A stretch of 64,000 nt of DNA from Ferruginivarius sediminum (GTDB taxonomy: Bacteria > Pseudomonadota > Alphaproteobacteria > Kiloniellales > Rhodovibrionaceae): positions 184,557 to 248,556 of the forward strand of contig NZ_QPMH01000006.1 of the NCBI RefSeq assembly GCF_003344765.1, written 5' to 3'. Numbering within the stretch: the first letter of the stretch is position 1; every line of letters begins with the position of its first letter. The notes beneath the pieces are model-generated. The model saw nothing but the letters and a program-made list of their open reading frames with translations, ran no database searches and was not told the origin of the DNA. Below are positions 41,977 through 51,702 of the stretch, piece after piece. A program made the position numbers and the translations under genes.

Positions 41977-42004
41977 TTGATTGCCAACGGCACAATGTTA
42001 TAAT
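41977..42004 (+). promoter_or_regulatory. TRAP operon promoter with ACAATGT between the boxes
   Basis: TTGATT (41977-41982), a 16-base spacer and a perfect TATAAT (41999-42004) form a strong promoter about 70 bases before the TRAP start. ACAATGT (41992-41998) fills the space just before the -10 box, a position suited to a repressor. Confidence 0.6.
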
Positions 42005-42077
42005 GCGTCTAAGGTGCCCGGTCCAGAGAGACGGCATCCAAGAACCATCAAGGCACATCGAGGGGGGAGGCATCCGC

Positions 42078-42620
42078 ATGCACCTGTTGGAGCGGAGCAC
42101 CGAACGTCTGGCCAAGGCGCTTACGTTCGTGGCAGCCGTGTGTATCGTTGCCATGATGCTCCAGGTTATGCTGGACGTCACCTTACGTTACGCGTTCGCC
42201 GCGCCGATTCCCGGCACGGCCGAAATCGTCTCCGCCTATTACATGATCGGTGTCGTCTTCCTGCCGCTTGCCATGGTCCAGCGCGAGCGCGGCCACGTGA
42301 TGATCGAGCTTTTCACCATGTGGATGCGCCCACGCTCCAAAGCGTTGATGGACGCGGCGGTACTTGTCGTCTGCGCCGCGGCGCTGGTGATTTTCACCTA
42401 CTCCGGCATCGAGAAGGCCATCGCCATGACCGCGCGCGACGAGATCCGCGTGGGCCTCATCGATGTCACGGTCTGGCCGTCGCGCTGGTTCGTCCCGTTT
42501 GGATGCGGCGCCATGGCGATCGTCATGGTCCTTCAGGCGATCCACGAGCTTCTGTTCGGCCTCGGCCTCGATGGCGGTCATCAGGAAGCCAAGCACACCG
42601 AAGACGCTGAGCAGGTCTAA
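42078..42620 (+). CDS. TRAP transporter small membrane subunit (DctQ type)
   Basis: The ATG at 42078, eight bases after GGGGGGAGG, gives 180 residues with four membrane segments. The family motif region (L-D-V-T-L-R-Y-A-F near residue 37 and G-T-A-E-I-V near 50) is present. It forms the four-helix partner of the large permease encoded six bases downstream, in a Na+-driven uptake system fed by the binding protein at 44.1 kb. Confidence 0.88.
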   Translation: MHLLERSTERLAKALTFVAAVCIVAMMLQVMLDVTLRYAFAAPIPGTAEIVSAYYMIGVVFLPLAMVQRERGHVMIELFTMWMRPRSKALMDAAVLVVCAAALVIFTYSGIEKAIAMTARDEIRVGLIDVTVWPSRWFVPFGCGAMAIVMVLQAIHELLFGLGLDGGHQEAKHTEDAEQV

Positions 42621-42625
42621 GCGGT

Positions 42626-43933
42626 ATGTCATCAGTCACGATTGGCGTTCTCGGGCTCGGTATCCTCCTTGTCCTTCTGGGGCTTCGCGTGCCCATCGCG
42701 TTTGCGCTCGGCATCGTGTCCGTCGGCGGCATCGCCGCGCTGCGCGGCATCGGTCCGGCCGTCGCATCGCTGGAAACGTTGCCTTACAACTTCATCGCCC
42801 ACTGGTCGCTGTCCGCCGTGCCGATGTTCCTGTTGATGGGCAACGTCGCCTATCACACCGGCTTGACGGAAAGCCTCTTCAGGACGGCAAGGCTCTGGCT
42901 CAGCCGGTTGCCGGGCGGCCTGGCGATTGCCAGCACCGCGGCCTGCGCAGGCTTTGCCGCGGCCTCGGGCTCAAGCGTGGCGACAGCCTCCGCCATGGGC
43001 CGGATCGCCATCCCCGAGATGCTGAAGTACCGCTACGACCCCGGTCTCGCGACCGGTTCCGTGGCGGCCGCCGGCACGCTCGGCTCGCTGATTCCGCCGT
43101 CGATCCTGATGATCCTGTTTGCGATTTTCGCGGAAGCCTCGATCGGCAAGATGCTGATCGCCGGCATCCTGCCCGGCCTGCTGTCCGCCGCCGTCTTCGC
43201 GGCCATGATCATCACGCGCTGCGTCCTGAACCCCAAGCTCGCGCCGCCGGCCGAGACCGCCGTCACCTGGCGGGAGCGCTTTACCGCATTGCAGGACGTC
43301 TGGCCGCTTCCCGTCCTTGTCGTGGGCGTCCTGGGCGGTATCTATACGGGTTTCTTCACCCCGACCGAGGCCGGCGCGGGCGGCGCATTCATCGCCTTCG
43401 TGATCGCCGCCGTGAAGCGCCGCCTGAACTGGACGGTCGCCAAGGAAGCGGTTCTGGACTCGCTGAAATCGACGTCGGTGATCTTCTTCATCGCGCTGGG
43501 CGGCATCCTGCTGACCCGCTTCATGGCCATGTCCGGCGTCCCCATCGCGGTGAGCCAGGTCATGGAGGACTTCGCCGTCAATCCGGTGCTGCTGGTGATT
43601 GGCGCCTCAGTGATCTACATCGTTCTGGGGATGTTCCTGGACTCCATCGGATTGATGCTGCTGACGCTGCCGATCCTGCTGCCGATGTTCGAGGCGAGCG
43701 GCGCGGAGCTGATCTGGTTCGGGGTGCTCGTCATCAAGTACCTGGAGATCGGCCTGATCACACCGCCGGTCGGCCTGAACGTCTACGTGATCAAAAGCGT
43801 CGTCGGGAACCAGGTTCCGCTGGAGACGATCTTCAAGGGGATCCTCTGGTTCGTCGGAGCCGAACTGGTGACGCTGACGCTGCTGATCGCGTTCCCCGAA
43901 ATCTCCCTTGTCCTGCCAGACTTAATGCAATGA
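42626..43933 (+). CDS. TRAP transporter large permease (DctM type)
   Basis: The 435-residue protein has about twelve membrane helices, the family start G-L-R-V-P-I-A-F-A-L, A-A-S-G-S-S-V-A-T-A-S-A-M-G, A-A-G-T-L-G-S-L-I-P-P-S, and F-T-P-T-E-A-G-A-G-G. These are the standard DctM landmarks, including the helical hairpin sites for sodium and substrate. It is in operon with the small subunit and the binding protein. Confidence 0.92.
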   Translation: MSSVTIGVLGLGILLVLLGLRVPIAFALGIVSVGGIAALRGIGPAVASLETLPYNFIAHWSLSAVPMFLLMGNVAYHTGLTESLFRTARLWLSRLPGGLAIASTAACAGFAAASGSSVATASAMGRIAIPEMLKYRYDPGLATGSVAAAGTLGSLIPPSILMILFAIFAEASIGKMLIAGILPGLLSAAVFAAMIITRCVLNPKLAPPAETAVTWRERFTALQDVWPLPVLVVGVLGGIYTGFFTPTEAGAGGAFIAFVIAAVKRRLNWTVAKEAVLDSLKSTSVIFFIALGGILLTRFMAMSGVPIAVSQVMEDFAVNPVLLVIGASVIYIVLGMFLDSIGLMLLTLPILLPMFEASGAELIWFGVLVIKYLEIGLITPPVGLNVYVIKSVVGNQVPLETIFKGILWFVGAELVTLTLLIAFPEISLVLPDLMQ

Positions 43934-44060
43934 TCGAGGCGCGCACAACAGGCAGGACATGCAAATGCGCCTCGGCGCCTTCGCCCCAGCCGGACGGCTG
44001 GCCCATGTCCCAGTTCCAGCAAAAAAGCGGTGCAATCGCCCGCATACACGGGAGGGTTCA

Positions 44061-45176
44061 ATGAGGAAATGCCTGATGGGCGCGGCGGTCGCCACCTGCG
44101 CGGTGGCATCGCTTCTCAACTCGGCGGCGGCCGATACGACGAATATCGTCTACGCCAACTATCTCGGCCTGAAGCACTCCACAAACCCGGTGCTCGAACA
44201 GTTCTTCGAGGACGTCGAGCAGGAAACCGACGGCAGCGTCACCTTCGAGGCGCACTTCGCCTCGTCGCTGCTGGGTCCGAAGGACATCCCCTCGGGTGTC
44301 CGCGACGGCCTGGCCGACGCCGGCTATTTCGTGGGCGTCTACGTGCCCTCGGAGATGCCGGTGGATAACTATCTCGCCGACTTCATGGTCCTGAACAACG
44401 ACGCCCTGGCCATGACCGGCGCCACCAACGAGCTTATCCTCTTCGAGTGCGAGGAATGCGCGGAAGAGTACGAGAAGGGCTTCAACACGAAGTTCCTCGC
44501 CACCTACGCGCTGACCGACTACCTCCTGCAGTGCAAGGAGGAATACCGCAGCCTCGACGACCTCAATGGCACGAAGATCCGCGGCTTCGGCGCGATGGCC
44601 GACCTCATCCGCGAGATGGGCGGCGTGCCGATCAGCATGTCCACCAACGACATGTATGAGGGGCTGGAGCGCGGGACGATCGACTGCGCCACGCACTCCA
44701 TCACCAGCCAGCGCACGCGCTCGCTTGGCGAGGTGGCGGACAATGTCATCCTTAACTCGCTCGGCGGCTTCACCGGCGCGTCACTGTTCAACCTTCGCCT
44801 GGAGAAGTGGAACGAACTCACCCCGGACGAGCGGCGCGCGATGATGAAGCACATCCCCCACCTCGTCGCCCGCAGCGTGATGAACTACATCGAGCTGGAT
44901 GAGGAAGTCCGCAAGGAGATGGAGGCCAAGGGCAACAAGTTCTACTACGCCGACCAGGACGTGGCCGACTTCCTGGCGAAGTTCCGCGAGAATTACGTCG
45001 ATTTCGTCGTCGCCAAGGGCAAGGAACGCGGCATCAAGAAGCCGCAGGAAATTGCCGAAAAGGTCATCGCCCTGAAAGAGAAATGGGTCGGCCTGCTGGA
45101 AGAGCACGGACGCGATATCGAGACGTTCGAGAAGCTTCTCTGGGATGAGATCTACAGCAAGGTCGCCGTCAAGTAA
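44061..45176 (+). CDS. TRAP transporter substrate-binding protein (DctP family)
   Basis: The ATG at 44061, after GGGAGG, gives 371 residues with a signal peptide (M-R-K-C then hydrophobic to A-A-A). The DctP core shows the central L-N-G-T-K-I-R-G-F-G strand with the substrate arginine, and M-Y-E-G-L-E-R-G-T-I-D-C. It has several cysteines (C-E-E-C near 125, Q-C near 150, D-C near 205), unusual for this family and possibly disulfides. It would bind an organic acid in the periplasm. A terminator follows. Confidence 0.9.
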   Translation: MRKCLMGAAVATCAVASLLNSAAADTTNIVYANYLGLKHSTNPVLEQFFEDVEQETDGSVTFEAHFASSLLGPKDIPSGVRDGLADAGYFVGVYVPSEMPVDNYLADFMVLNNDALAMTGATNELILFECEECAEEYEKGFNTKFLATYALTDYLLQCKEEYRSLDDLNGTKIRGFGAMADLIREMGGVPISMSTNDMYEGLERGTIDCATHSITSQRTRSLGEVADNVILNSLGGFTGASLFNLRLEKWNELTPDERRAMMKHIPHLVARSVMNYIELDEEVRKEMEAKGNKFYYADQDVADFLAKFRENYVDFVVAKGKERGIKKPQEIAEKVIALKEKWVGLLEEHGRDIETFEKLLWDEIYSKVAVK

Positions 45177-45199
45177 TCCCTGTCGACTGACTTGATATG

Positions 45200-45237
45200 C
45201 GCGGGGCGGGCCCGGCCCGTCCCGCGTTTTCTTTTTT
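45200..45237 (+). terminator. rho-independent terminator after the TRAP operon
   Basis: A 13-base GC stem (45200-45212 with 45214-45226, one G-T pair) opens into a small loop and is followed by TTTTCTTTTTT. It marks the right end of the catabolic island. Confidence 0.75.
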
Positions 45238-45450
45238 GCCCTTCCGCCGCGGCGCGAACCCGAGCCCGGTCATGCCGAGGCTGCAGCCATTGTAACATTC
45301 CGTAACGGCGCGCTACCCCGTCTCGCGCGCGAAATAGGTCACCCGGTCAAAACGGATTCATCCCCACCCGGGAATAACCGGCACGACGTCCGCCGATCCG
45401 CGATTCGGGTCCGCATCAGTGCGCACCGGGCACTCGACGTCTTAACCAAT

Positions 45451-45463
45451 CGGTCTTAGACCG
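45451..45463. promoter_or_regulatory. short inverted repeat before the cardiolipin synthase gene
   Basis: CGGTC-TTA-GACCG is a perfect 13-base inverted repeat ending six bases before the start codon. It may be an operator or a small mRNA hairpin over the ribosome site. The rest of the 230 bases after the terminator shows nothing else. Confidence 0.3.
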
Positions 45464-45468
45464 TCCGA

Positions 45469-46878
45469 ATGAACAATCATCTTCTCTTGGGGCTCGCCGG
45501 CCTTCACGTCCTGGCGGCCGCCAGGGTGACGGCCCACGCGCTGTTGACCAAGGCGGACGGACGCGCGGCTGTTGCCTGGATCGGGCTGGCGTGGCTGTCG
45601 CCCTTCGTCGGCTCGCTGCTCTACGCCGTTTTCGGCGTCAACCGGATTGCCCGCAAAGCCACCCGCCTCAGCCACCTTTACAGGTCCGACCGCCCCGAGC
45701 CGGAAACCGGGCTCGGTCCGGAACCGGATGTCCCCGACAACCTGGCCCGCGTCGCCAGGGTCGGTCGCCGGGTGACCGGCCGGCGGCTCGTGCAGGGCAA
45801 CGCGGCGACGCTGTACGAGCGCGGCGACGTCGCCGCCGCGGCGATGCTTGAGGCAATCCGAGAGGCCCGTCGCAGCGTGGCGTTGGCGACCTATATCTTC
45901 GAGTCGGACGACACCGGTGAAGCCTTCGCCGGCGCCCTTGCCGCCGCCCAGGCGCGTGGCGTTGCCATTCGCGTCCTCGTGGACGGCGTCGGCGGCGGCT
46001 ATTTCACATATCCCATGCTGCGCCAACTGCGACGGCGCGGCGTGCCGGCGTCCAGCTTCCTGCATTCCTGGCAGCCCTGGCGCATGCCCTTCGTGAACAT
46101 GCGCAACCACAAGAAACTGCTCATCATCGACGGAGAGCGCGCCTTCACCGGGGGCATGAACATCGCCGATCACACGATGCGCCCGCCGATCGCCGTTCGC
46201 GACACGCACGCGCATTTTGCTGGTCCAGTGGTGCGCCATCTCATGCAGGCGTTCGCCGACGACTGGAATTTCACGACCGGCGAGTCGCTGACTGACGACT
46301 GCTGGTGGCCGACCGTCCCATCGACGGGCGCTGTGACGGCCAGGGCGCTGACGTCTGGGCCGGACGAGGATATCGAGACCCTGGAGACAATTCTCTCAAC
46401 CGCGATCGTGGAAGCACGTGAGTGCATCCGCATCGCCACCCCCTATTTCTTGCCCGACAGATACTTGCAGTTGGCCTTGTCCCTCGCCGTCCTTCGCGGC
46501 GTGCGCGTTGAGGTCGTGATTCCGGAACACAGCAACAAGCCACTCGTCGACTGGGCCATGCGGGCAAATCTCCAGTTCCTGACCGGCGTCAGGCAGGGCG
46601 TCTTTATGTCGCCGCCTCCGTTCGATCACAGCAAGCTAACGACGGTCGACGGCGTGTTCTGCATCGTCGGCAGCTCGAACTGGGATGTTCGTAGCCACCG
46701 GCTGAACTTCGAGCTGGACGTGGAGGTCTACGACAGCGAACTGACCGCCCGCGTGGATCAGGCCATCGACCGAAAGATCGCGAACGCACGAGCCCTGACG
46801 GACGGCGACACGACGGCGCGCCCCCAATGGATGCAACTGCGCGACGCGACGGCACGCCTGCTGCTCCCTTACCTGTAG
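45469..46878 (+). CDS. cls: cardiolipin synthase (phospholipase D family)
   Basis: The 469-residue protein has an N-terminal two-helix membrane anchor (about 1-55), then two PLD domains. The HKD motifs are N-H-K-K-L-L-I-I-D with G-G-M-N (about 210-225) and D-H-S-K-L-T-T-V-D with G-S-S-N-W-D (about 385-400). It condenses phosphatidylglycerol or related lipids to cardiolipin at the inner membrane. Length is right for bacterial Cls. Confidence 0.9.
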   Translation: MNNHLLLGLAGLHVLAAARVTAHALLTKADGRAAVAWIGLAWLSPFVGSLLYAVFGVNRIARKATRLSHLYRSDRPEPETGLGPEPDVPDNLARVARVGRRVTGRRLVQGNAATLYERGDVAAAAMLEAIREARRSVALATYIFESDDTGEAFAGALAAAQARGVAIRVLVDGVGGGYFTYPMLRQLRRRGVPASSFLHSWQPWRMPFVNMRNHKKLLIIDGERAFTGGMNIADHTMRPPIAVRDTHAHFAGPVVRHLMQAFADDWNFTTGESLTDDCWWPTVPSTGAVTARALTSGPDEDIETLETILSTAIVEARECIRIATPYFLPDRYLQLALSLAVLRGVRVEVVIPEHSNKPLVDWAMRANLQFLTGVRQGVFMSPPPFDHSKLTTVDGVFCIVGSSNWDVRSHRLNFELDVEVYDSELTARVDQAIDRKIANARALTDGDTTARPQWMQLRDATARLLLPYL

Positions 46879-46977
46879 CGCCCTGGCGAACGCAATCATT
46901 GCACCTCGGGCGCGGCCTATCCATATACTCTTTGGCTATCCAAGCCCCTGTTGCCTGTCGCCGAACGCCTGGACATC

Positions 46978-47769
46978 ATGCACCGCGCCATCTTCCTGTC
47001 GGATTTTCACCTCGGCTCGCGCCTCGCCAAGGCCGAGCATCTGCTCAGCTTCATCGAATCGAACGAGGCTGCGACCTGGTACCTTGTCGGCGACATCTAC
47101 GACATCAAGCGCCTGCGTCGGCGCCATTACTGGCCAGCCAGCCATGGCCGCGTCGTTCGCGCCCTGCGGCGCAAGGCACGTGCCGGCGCGCGGATCGTCT
47201 ACCTGCCTGGCAACCACGATCCAGACCTGCGAAATCGCACCGGCCCGCGCGCCCTACTCCCCGGAGTCGAAGTTGCCGAGCGCGCGATCCACACGACGGC
47301 CGACGGACGAAAGCTCCTGGTCGTGCACGGGGACGAATACGAGCCGGCGGCGCCGGCGTCGACTCCGGGCTACTGGGCCGGCTGCGCCGCCTATCTTACC
47401 GGCGTGGCCGCCAGCGAGATCGTCGGACGTTCGCGCGCTCTGCTTGGGTTCGATTACTGGTCCCTCGCGGCTTTTCTGAAGAACCGGACCCTGCCCTACG
47501 TCCCCTTCGTCTCGAAATACAGGGCCAACCTCCGTCAAGCCGCCCGGCTCCATGGTGCCAACGGCGTCGTGTGCGGCCATATTCACCACGCCTCGATCGA
47601 GTTCGGGGACGGAATCCTTTATCTCAACTGCGGCGACTGGGTGGATAGCTGCACTGCGGTGGTGGAGGATTGGTCCGGTAACCTCGGGCTGTTGCCGTGG
47701 TCACGGCGCGCCGGAAGCTCGGAACGGGCGCCGGAAGTCCTTTCGCCCCAAGCTGTTGCGGCCCGCTAG
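46978..47769 (+). CDS. metallophosphoesterase of the LpxH (UDP-2,3-diacylglucosamine diphosphatase) type
   Basis: From the ATG at 46978 the product has 263 residues. Calcineurin-type metal motifs are complete: S-D-F-H-L-G-S, G-D-I-Y-D, L-P-G-N-H-D, V-H-G-D-E-Y and G-H-I-H-H-A. The spacing fits the LpxH/YbbF family, which cleaves UDP-diacylglucosamine in lipid A synthesis. A lipid A block lies close by (51.7-57.5 kb), which supports the role, but LpxI or other paralogues could fill it. An upstream TTG (46951) is less likely. Confidence 0.8.
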   Translation: MHRAIFLSDFHLGSRLAKAEHLLSFIESNEAATWYLVGDIYDIKRLRRRHYWPASHGRVVRALRRKARAGARIVYLPGNHDPDLRNRTGPRALLPGVEVAERAIHTTADGRKLLVVHGDEYEPAAPASTPGYWAGCAAYLTGVAASEIVGRSRALLGFDYWSLAAFLKNRTLPYVPFVSKYRANLRQAARLHGANGVVCGHIHHASIEFGDGILYLNCGDWVDSCTAVVEDWSGNLGLLPWSRRAGSSERAPEVLSPQAVAAR

Positions 47770-47919
47770 GGTGATGAAGGTAAAATCTATTGCATCCTGG
47801 CCGTAATTTACAGAACATTCATGTATTTTTTTTCGGCGAAACCCGGCCCAGTGAAAGCGCAGCAGTCGGAACCAAGTATCTCTCCGGGCTTCTAGGCCCC
47901 CATCGACCTTCCAAGGCCG

Positions 47920-49221
47920 TCAATCCTCGCTCGGGATCGTCCCGCTGGACAGTGCCCGCCAGCCGATGTCGCGGCGGCAGAAGCCGCCCGGCCAGTCGAT
48001 TTCGTCGATGGCGGCGTAGACGCGGTCGTGCGCCTCGGCCAGCGAGTTGCCCAGCGCCGTGATGCCAAGCACGCGGCCACCGTTCGACACCACGCGGCCC
48101 TGGTCGCCCAGCTTCGTGCCGGCGTGGAAGATCATGACGTCGTTGTCGGCGCCGGCCTTGTCCAGCCGGCCGATCGGCTCGCCCTTCATATAGTCGCCGG
48201 GATAGCCCCGCGCGGCCATGACGACGCAGATGGCCGATTCGACGTACCAGCGCAGGTCGAAGCTTTTCAGCACGCCGTCGCAGCACGCCACCAGCGCGGG
48301 CAGCAGGTCCGACATCAGCCGCATCATCAGCACCTGGCACTCCGGGTCGCCGAAGCGGGCGTTGAATTCCAGCAACTTCGGGCCGTCCTCGGTGATCATC
48401 AGCCCGGCGTAGAGCACGCCCTTGAAGGGCCGGCCCTCCGCCTTCATGGCATCGACGGTGGGCTGCAGGATCTCGCGGCGTACCTGCTCTTCCAGCTCGG
48501 CCGTCATCACCGGCGCGGGGGAATAGGCGCCCATGCCGCCGGTGTTGGGGCCGGTGTCGCCGTCATAGGCGCGCTTGTGGTCCTGGCAGCTCGGCAGCAG
48601 CAGCGCGGTTTCCCCGTCGACCAGGGCGAAGGCGCTGGCTTCCTCCCCAATCAGGCATTCCTCCACCACGATCTCGGCGCTGGCCTCGCCGAAGCGATGG
48701 TCGCGCAGCATGGCGTCGATCGCCTCGTCGGCTTCCTCCAGGGTCTGGCAGACGGTGACGCCCTTGCCGGCGGCCAGTCCGTCGGCCTTCACCACCAGCG
48801 GCGCCCCCAGCTCGCGCGCATAGGCCTTCGCGGCCTCGGCATCGGCTTCGTCGAAACGGCGATAGGCGGCGGTCGGGATGCCGTGCCGCGCGCAGAGGTC
48901 TTTCATGAAGCCCTTGGAGCCTTCCAGCTCTGCCGCCGCTTTCGTGGGGCCGAACGCCTTGATCCCGGCGGCGGAAAGCTCGTCCACCAGTCCGCCGACC
49001 AACGGCGCCTCGGGCCCGATGACGACGAGGTCGATACCTTCCTTCACGGCGAAGTCGCGAAGGCCGCTGACGTCGTCGGCCTTGATGTCGACGCAGGTGG
49101 CCTCCTGGGCAATGCCGGCGTTGCCGGGCGCGCAATACAACGCATCGGCCAGCGGCGAGGCCGCCAGCGTCCAGCACAGCGCATGCTCGCGCCCGCCCGA
49201 ACCGACCACAAGCACCTTCAT
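47920..49221 (-). CDS. purD: phosphoribosylamine-glycine ligase
   Basis: The 433-residue protein begins [14 protein letters not shown] and has [12 protein letters not shown], the ATP-grasp loop [23 protein letters not shown], and [12 protein letters not shown]. It catalyses the second step of purine synthesis. The start has GGAGG seven bases before the ATG; the longer open frame on this strand overlaps xseA and is noncoding. Divergent from xseA by 69 bases. Confidence 0.95.
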   Translation of the reverse strand: MKVLVVGSGGREHALCWTLAASPLADALYCAPGNAGIAQEATCVDIKADDVSGLRDFAVKEGIDLVVIGPEAPLVGGLVDELSAAGIKAFGPTKAAAELEGSKGFMKDLCARHGIPTAAYRRFDEADAEAAKAYARELGAPLVVKADGLAAGKGVTVCQTLEEADEAIDAMLRDHRFGEASAEIVVEECLIGEEASAFALVDGETALLLPSCQDHKRAYDGDTGPNTGGMGAYSPAPVMTAELEEQVRREILQPTVDAMKAEGRPFKGVLYAGLMITEDGPKLLEFNARFGDPECQVLMMRLMSDLLPALVACCDGVLKSFDLRWYVESAICVVMAARGYPGDYMKGEPIGRLDKAGADNDVMIFHAGTKLGDQGRVVSNGGRVLGITALGNSLAEAHDRVYAAIDEIDWPGGFCRRDIGWRALSSGTIPSED

Positions 49222-49290
49222 CCCTGATCCTCCACCGCGAACGTTCGCTTCCCTTGGTTGCAGGCGCGCCTTGTAGCATAAAGGGCCGCG

Positions 49291-50886
49291 ATGACCGAAG
49301 CGCGCAACGACTCCATGAACAGTCCGAACGACAACGGCAACGGCGACAACGGCGGCCGCGACAACGGGGGCCGCGACAACGTCCCCATCTTCACCGTGGC
49401 CGAGATCAGCCAGGCGGTGAAGCGCACCGTCGAGGGGGCCTTCCAACGCGTACGCGTGCGCGGCGAGATCTCGCGGCCAAGCTTTCCCTCCTCCGGCCAC
49501 TGCTATTTCCGGCTGAAGGACGAGAACGCGGTGCTGGACTCCGTCGTGTGGCGGGGCGTGCTTGGCCGGCTGAAACTGCGGCCCGAGGACGGGCTGGAGG
49601 TGATCGCCAGCGGCCGGCTGACCACCTATGCCGGCAAGTCCAGCTATCAGATCATCGTCGATTCGCTGGAATTGGCCGGCGAGGGCGCGTTGCTGAAGCT
49701 GCTGGAGGAGCGGCGCAAGAAGCTGGCGGCCGAGGGCCTGTTCGCCGAGGAGCGCAAGCGTCCATTGCCCTACCTGCCGGAGGTGATCGGCGTCGTCACC
49801 TCGCCCACCGGCTCGGTGATCCGCGACATCCTGCACCGTCTGGCCGACCGCTTTCCGCGCCGCGTGCTGGTCTGGCCGGTGGCCGTGCAGGGAGAGCAGG
49901 CCGCCCCGCAGGTGGCCGAGGCGATCCGGGGCTTCAACGCACTGCCGAAGACAGGTCCGGTACCACGCCCGGACGTGCTGATCGTGGCGCGCGGCGGCGG
50001 CAGCCTGGAAGACCTCTGGGCCTTCAACGAGGAAGAGGTGGTGCGCGCGGCGGCGGATTCAACGATCCCGCTGATCTCGGCGGTGGGGCACGAAACCGAC
50101 ACCACGCTGATCGACTTCGCCGCCGACCGCCGGGCACCGACGCCAAGCGCGGCGGCCGAGATCGCGGTACCGGTGAAGAGCGAGCTGACCAACCTCGTCC
50201 TCGACCTCTCGCGGCGGCTGGCCAGCGCGGGCTATCGCGGGTTGGAGGAGCGGCGCACGCGCGTCGAGGGGCTGGCGCGCGGCCTGCCGGACCCGCAGCG
50301 CATGCTGCAGGAGATGTCGCAGCGCCTGGATGACCGGGCGGAGCGGCTGACGCTGGGCGTGTCCCGCTTTCTGCGTCAGGAGGCGGAGAAGGTGGAGTCG
50401 CTGGGCTGGCGTTTGCCGCGACCGGAACAGCAGCTCGGCCTGGCGCGCGAGCGCCTGGACGCAACCGCCGACCGGCTGGTGCGCTCCGGCGCGCGCAACC
50501 TGGAATCCCGGCGCGAGCAGTACCTTCGGGTGGATGCGGAGCGGCGGCTGGACCAGGGCATCGCGAACGTCCGCCGGGACACCCGGCGGCAGCTCGATCA
50601 GCTTGGGCGGCTGCTGGATAGCTATTCCTATCACAAGACGCTGGAGCGCGGCTTTGCCGTCGTGCGCGACGCGGATGGGCAGGGTGTTCTGACCCGCAAA
50701 GGCGAGGTCCAGGCGGGGCAGAGCCTCGATATCGAATTCGCCGACGGCCATGCCGCGGCGGTCGCCGCCGGCGGTGCCGCGCAGCCGAAGGGCAAGGCCG
50801 GCGGCAATCCCGGCGGCAGCCCCGGCGGTTCGGGCGGCAAGGCGCGCGCCGGCAAGACGGACGGCAAGCAGGGGAGCCTGCTGTGA
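49291..50886 (+). CDS. xseA: exodeoxyribonuclease VII large subunit
   Basis: The 531-residue protein has a short Asn/Asp/Gly-rich start, an OB-fold (about 30-120, with V-R-G-E-I-S-R and G-H-C-Y-F-R-L-K-D), the catalytic domain ([38 protein letters not shown]) and long C-terminal coiled coils. A Gly/Lys-rich tail of about 35 residues is added at the end. It degrades single-stranded DNA with XseB, which is not in the window. Its stop overlaps the M23 gene. Confidence 0.95.
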   Translation: MTEARNDSMNSPNDNGNGDNGGRDNGGRDNVPIFTVAEISQAVKRTVEGAFQRVRVRGEISRPSFPSSGHCYFRLKDENAVLDSVVWRGVLGRLKLRPEDGLEVIASGRLTTYAGKSSYQIIVDSLELAGEGALLKLLEERRKKLAAEGLFAEERKRPLPYLPEVIGVVTSPTGSVIRDILHRLADRFPRRVLVWPVAVQGEQAAPQVAEAIRGFNALPKTGPVPRPDVLIVARGGGSLEDLWAFNEEEVVRAAADSTIPLISAVGHETDTTLIDFAADRRAPTPSAAAEIAVPVKSELTNLVLDLSRRLASAGYRGLEERRTRVEGLARGLPDPQRMLQEMSQRLDDRAERLTLGVSRFLRQEAEKVESLGWRLPRPEQQLGLARERLDATADRLVRSGARNLESRREQYLRVDAERRLDQGIANVRRDTRRQLDQLGRLLDSYSYHKTLERGFAVVRDADGQGVLTRKGEVQAGQSLDIEFADGHAAAVAAGGAAQPKGKAGGNPGGSPGGSGGKARAGKTDGKQGSLL

Positions 50887-51686
50887 GGACGCTTGCGGCC
50901 TTCCTCCTGGCATTGCTCATGGCCGCGCCGGCGGCGGCGCTGGAGCTTTCGGGGCAGATCGCGCAGGGCGGCCTCGTGGTCGGCAAGACCACGCCGGGCG
51001 CCCGCGTCGTGCTGGACGGCCGCAAGCTGCGTGTCGGGCCGGACGGGCGCTTCGTCTTCGGCTTCGGACGCGACCACAGGCCGCATGCCACCCTGACCGT
51101 CGCCGGCCCGAACGGGGAGACGCTGCGGAAGACCCTGAAGGTCAAGCAGCGCGACTATGAGATCCAGCGCATCGACGGCCTGGCGGAGGAGATGGTCACG
51201 CCGCCGCAGGACGTGCTGGAGCGCATCCGCCGGGAGAACCGGGCCATCGCGCGGGCACGGGCGAACGACCGGGGCGCGGCGGACTTCCTGAGCGGCTGGA
51301 TCTGGCCAGCGGACGGGCCGATCACCGGCGTCTACGGCAGTTAGCGGGTGCTGAACGGCAAGCCCCGGCGGCCGCACTATGGCATCGACATCGCAGCGCC
51401 CGTCGGCTCGCCGGTCGTTGCCCCGGCGGACGGCGTGGTGACGCTGGCCGAGACGGGCCTTTACTATACCGGCGGCACCATCATCCTGGACCATGGCCAC
51501 GGCGTGACCAGCGCCTTCCTGCATATGCGCGCGCTGAACGTGGAACCGGGCGATGCCGTCAAGGCGGGGCAGCGCATCGGAACGGTCGGCTCCACCGGCC
51601 GTTCGACGGGCGCGCATCTGGATTGGCGCGTCAACTGGTTCGACGAACGCATCGATCCCCGGTTCCTGGCCGGGAAGATGAATTAG
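50883..51686 (+). pseudogene. M23/LytM-type peptidase gene interrupted by an in-frame amber codon
   Basis: A GTG start overlaps the xseA stop. The first part (153 codons) has a signal peptide and an Ig-like linker and reaches G-V-Y-G-S, then TAG (51342-51344); the same frame continues R-V-L-N-G-K-P-R-R-P-H-Y-G-I-D for 112 codons to 51686 with the whole LytM core (H-Y-G-I-D, D-H-G-H-G, H-L-D-W). Relatives read S-Q-R-V-L-N-G here, so CAG has probably become TAG. The downstream half has no good start of its own. It is either a recent pseudogene, a read-through gene or a sequencing error; otherwise it would act on peptidoglycan in the periplasm. Confidence 0.85.
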
Positions 51687-51702
51687 AATCCGTGGGTCCC
51701 GG

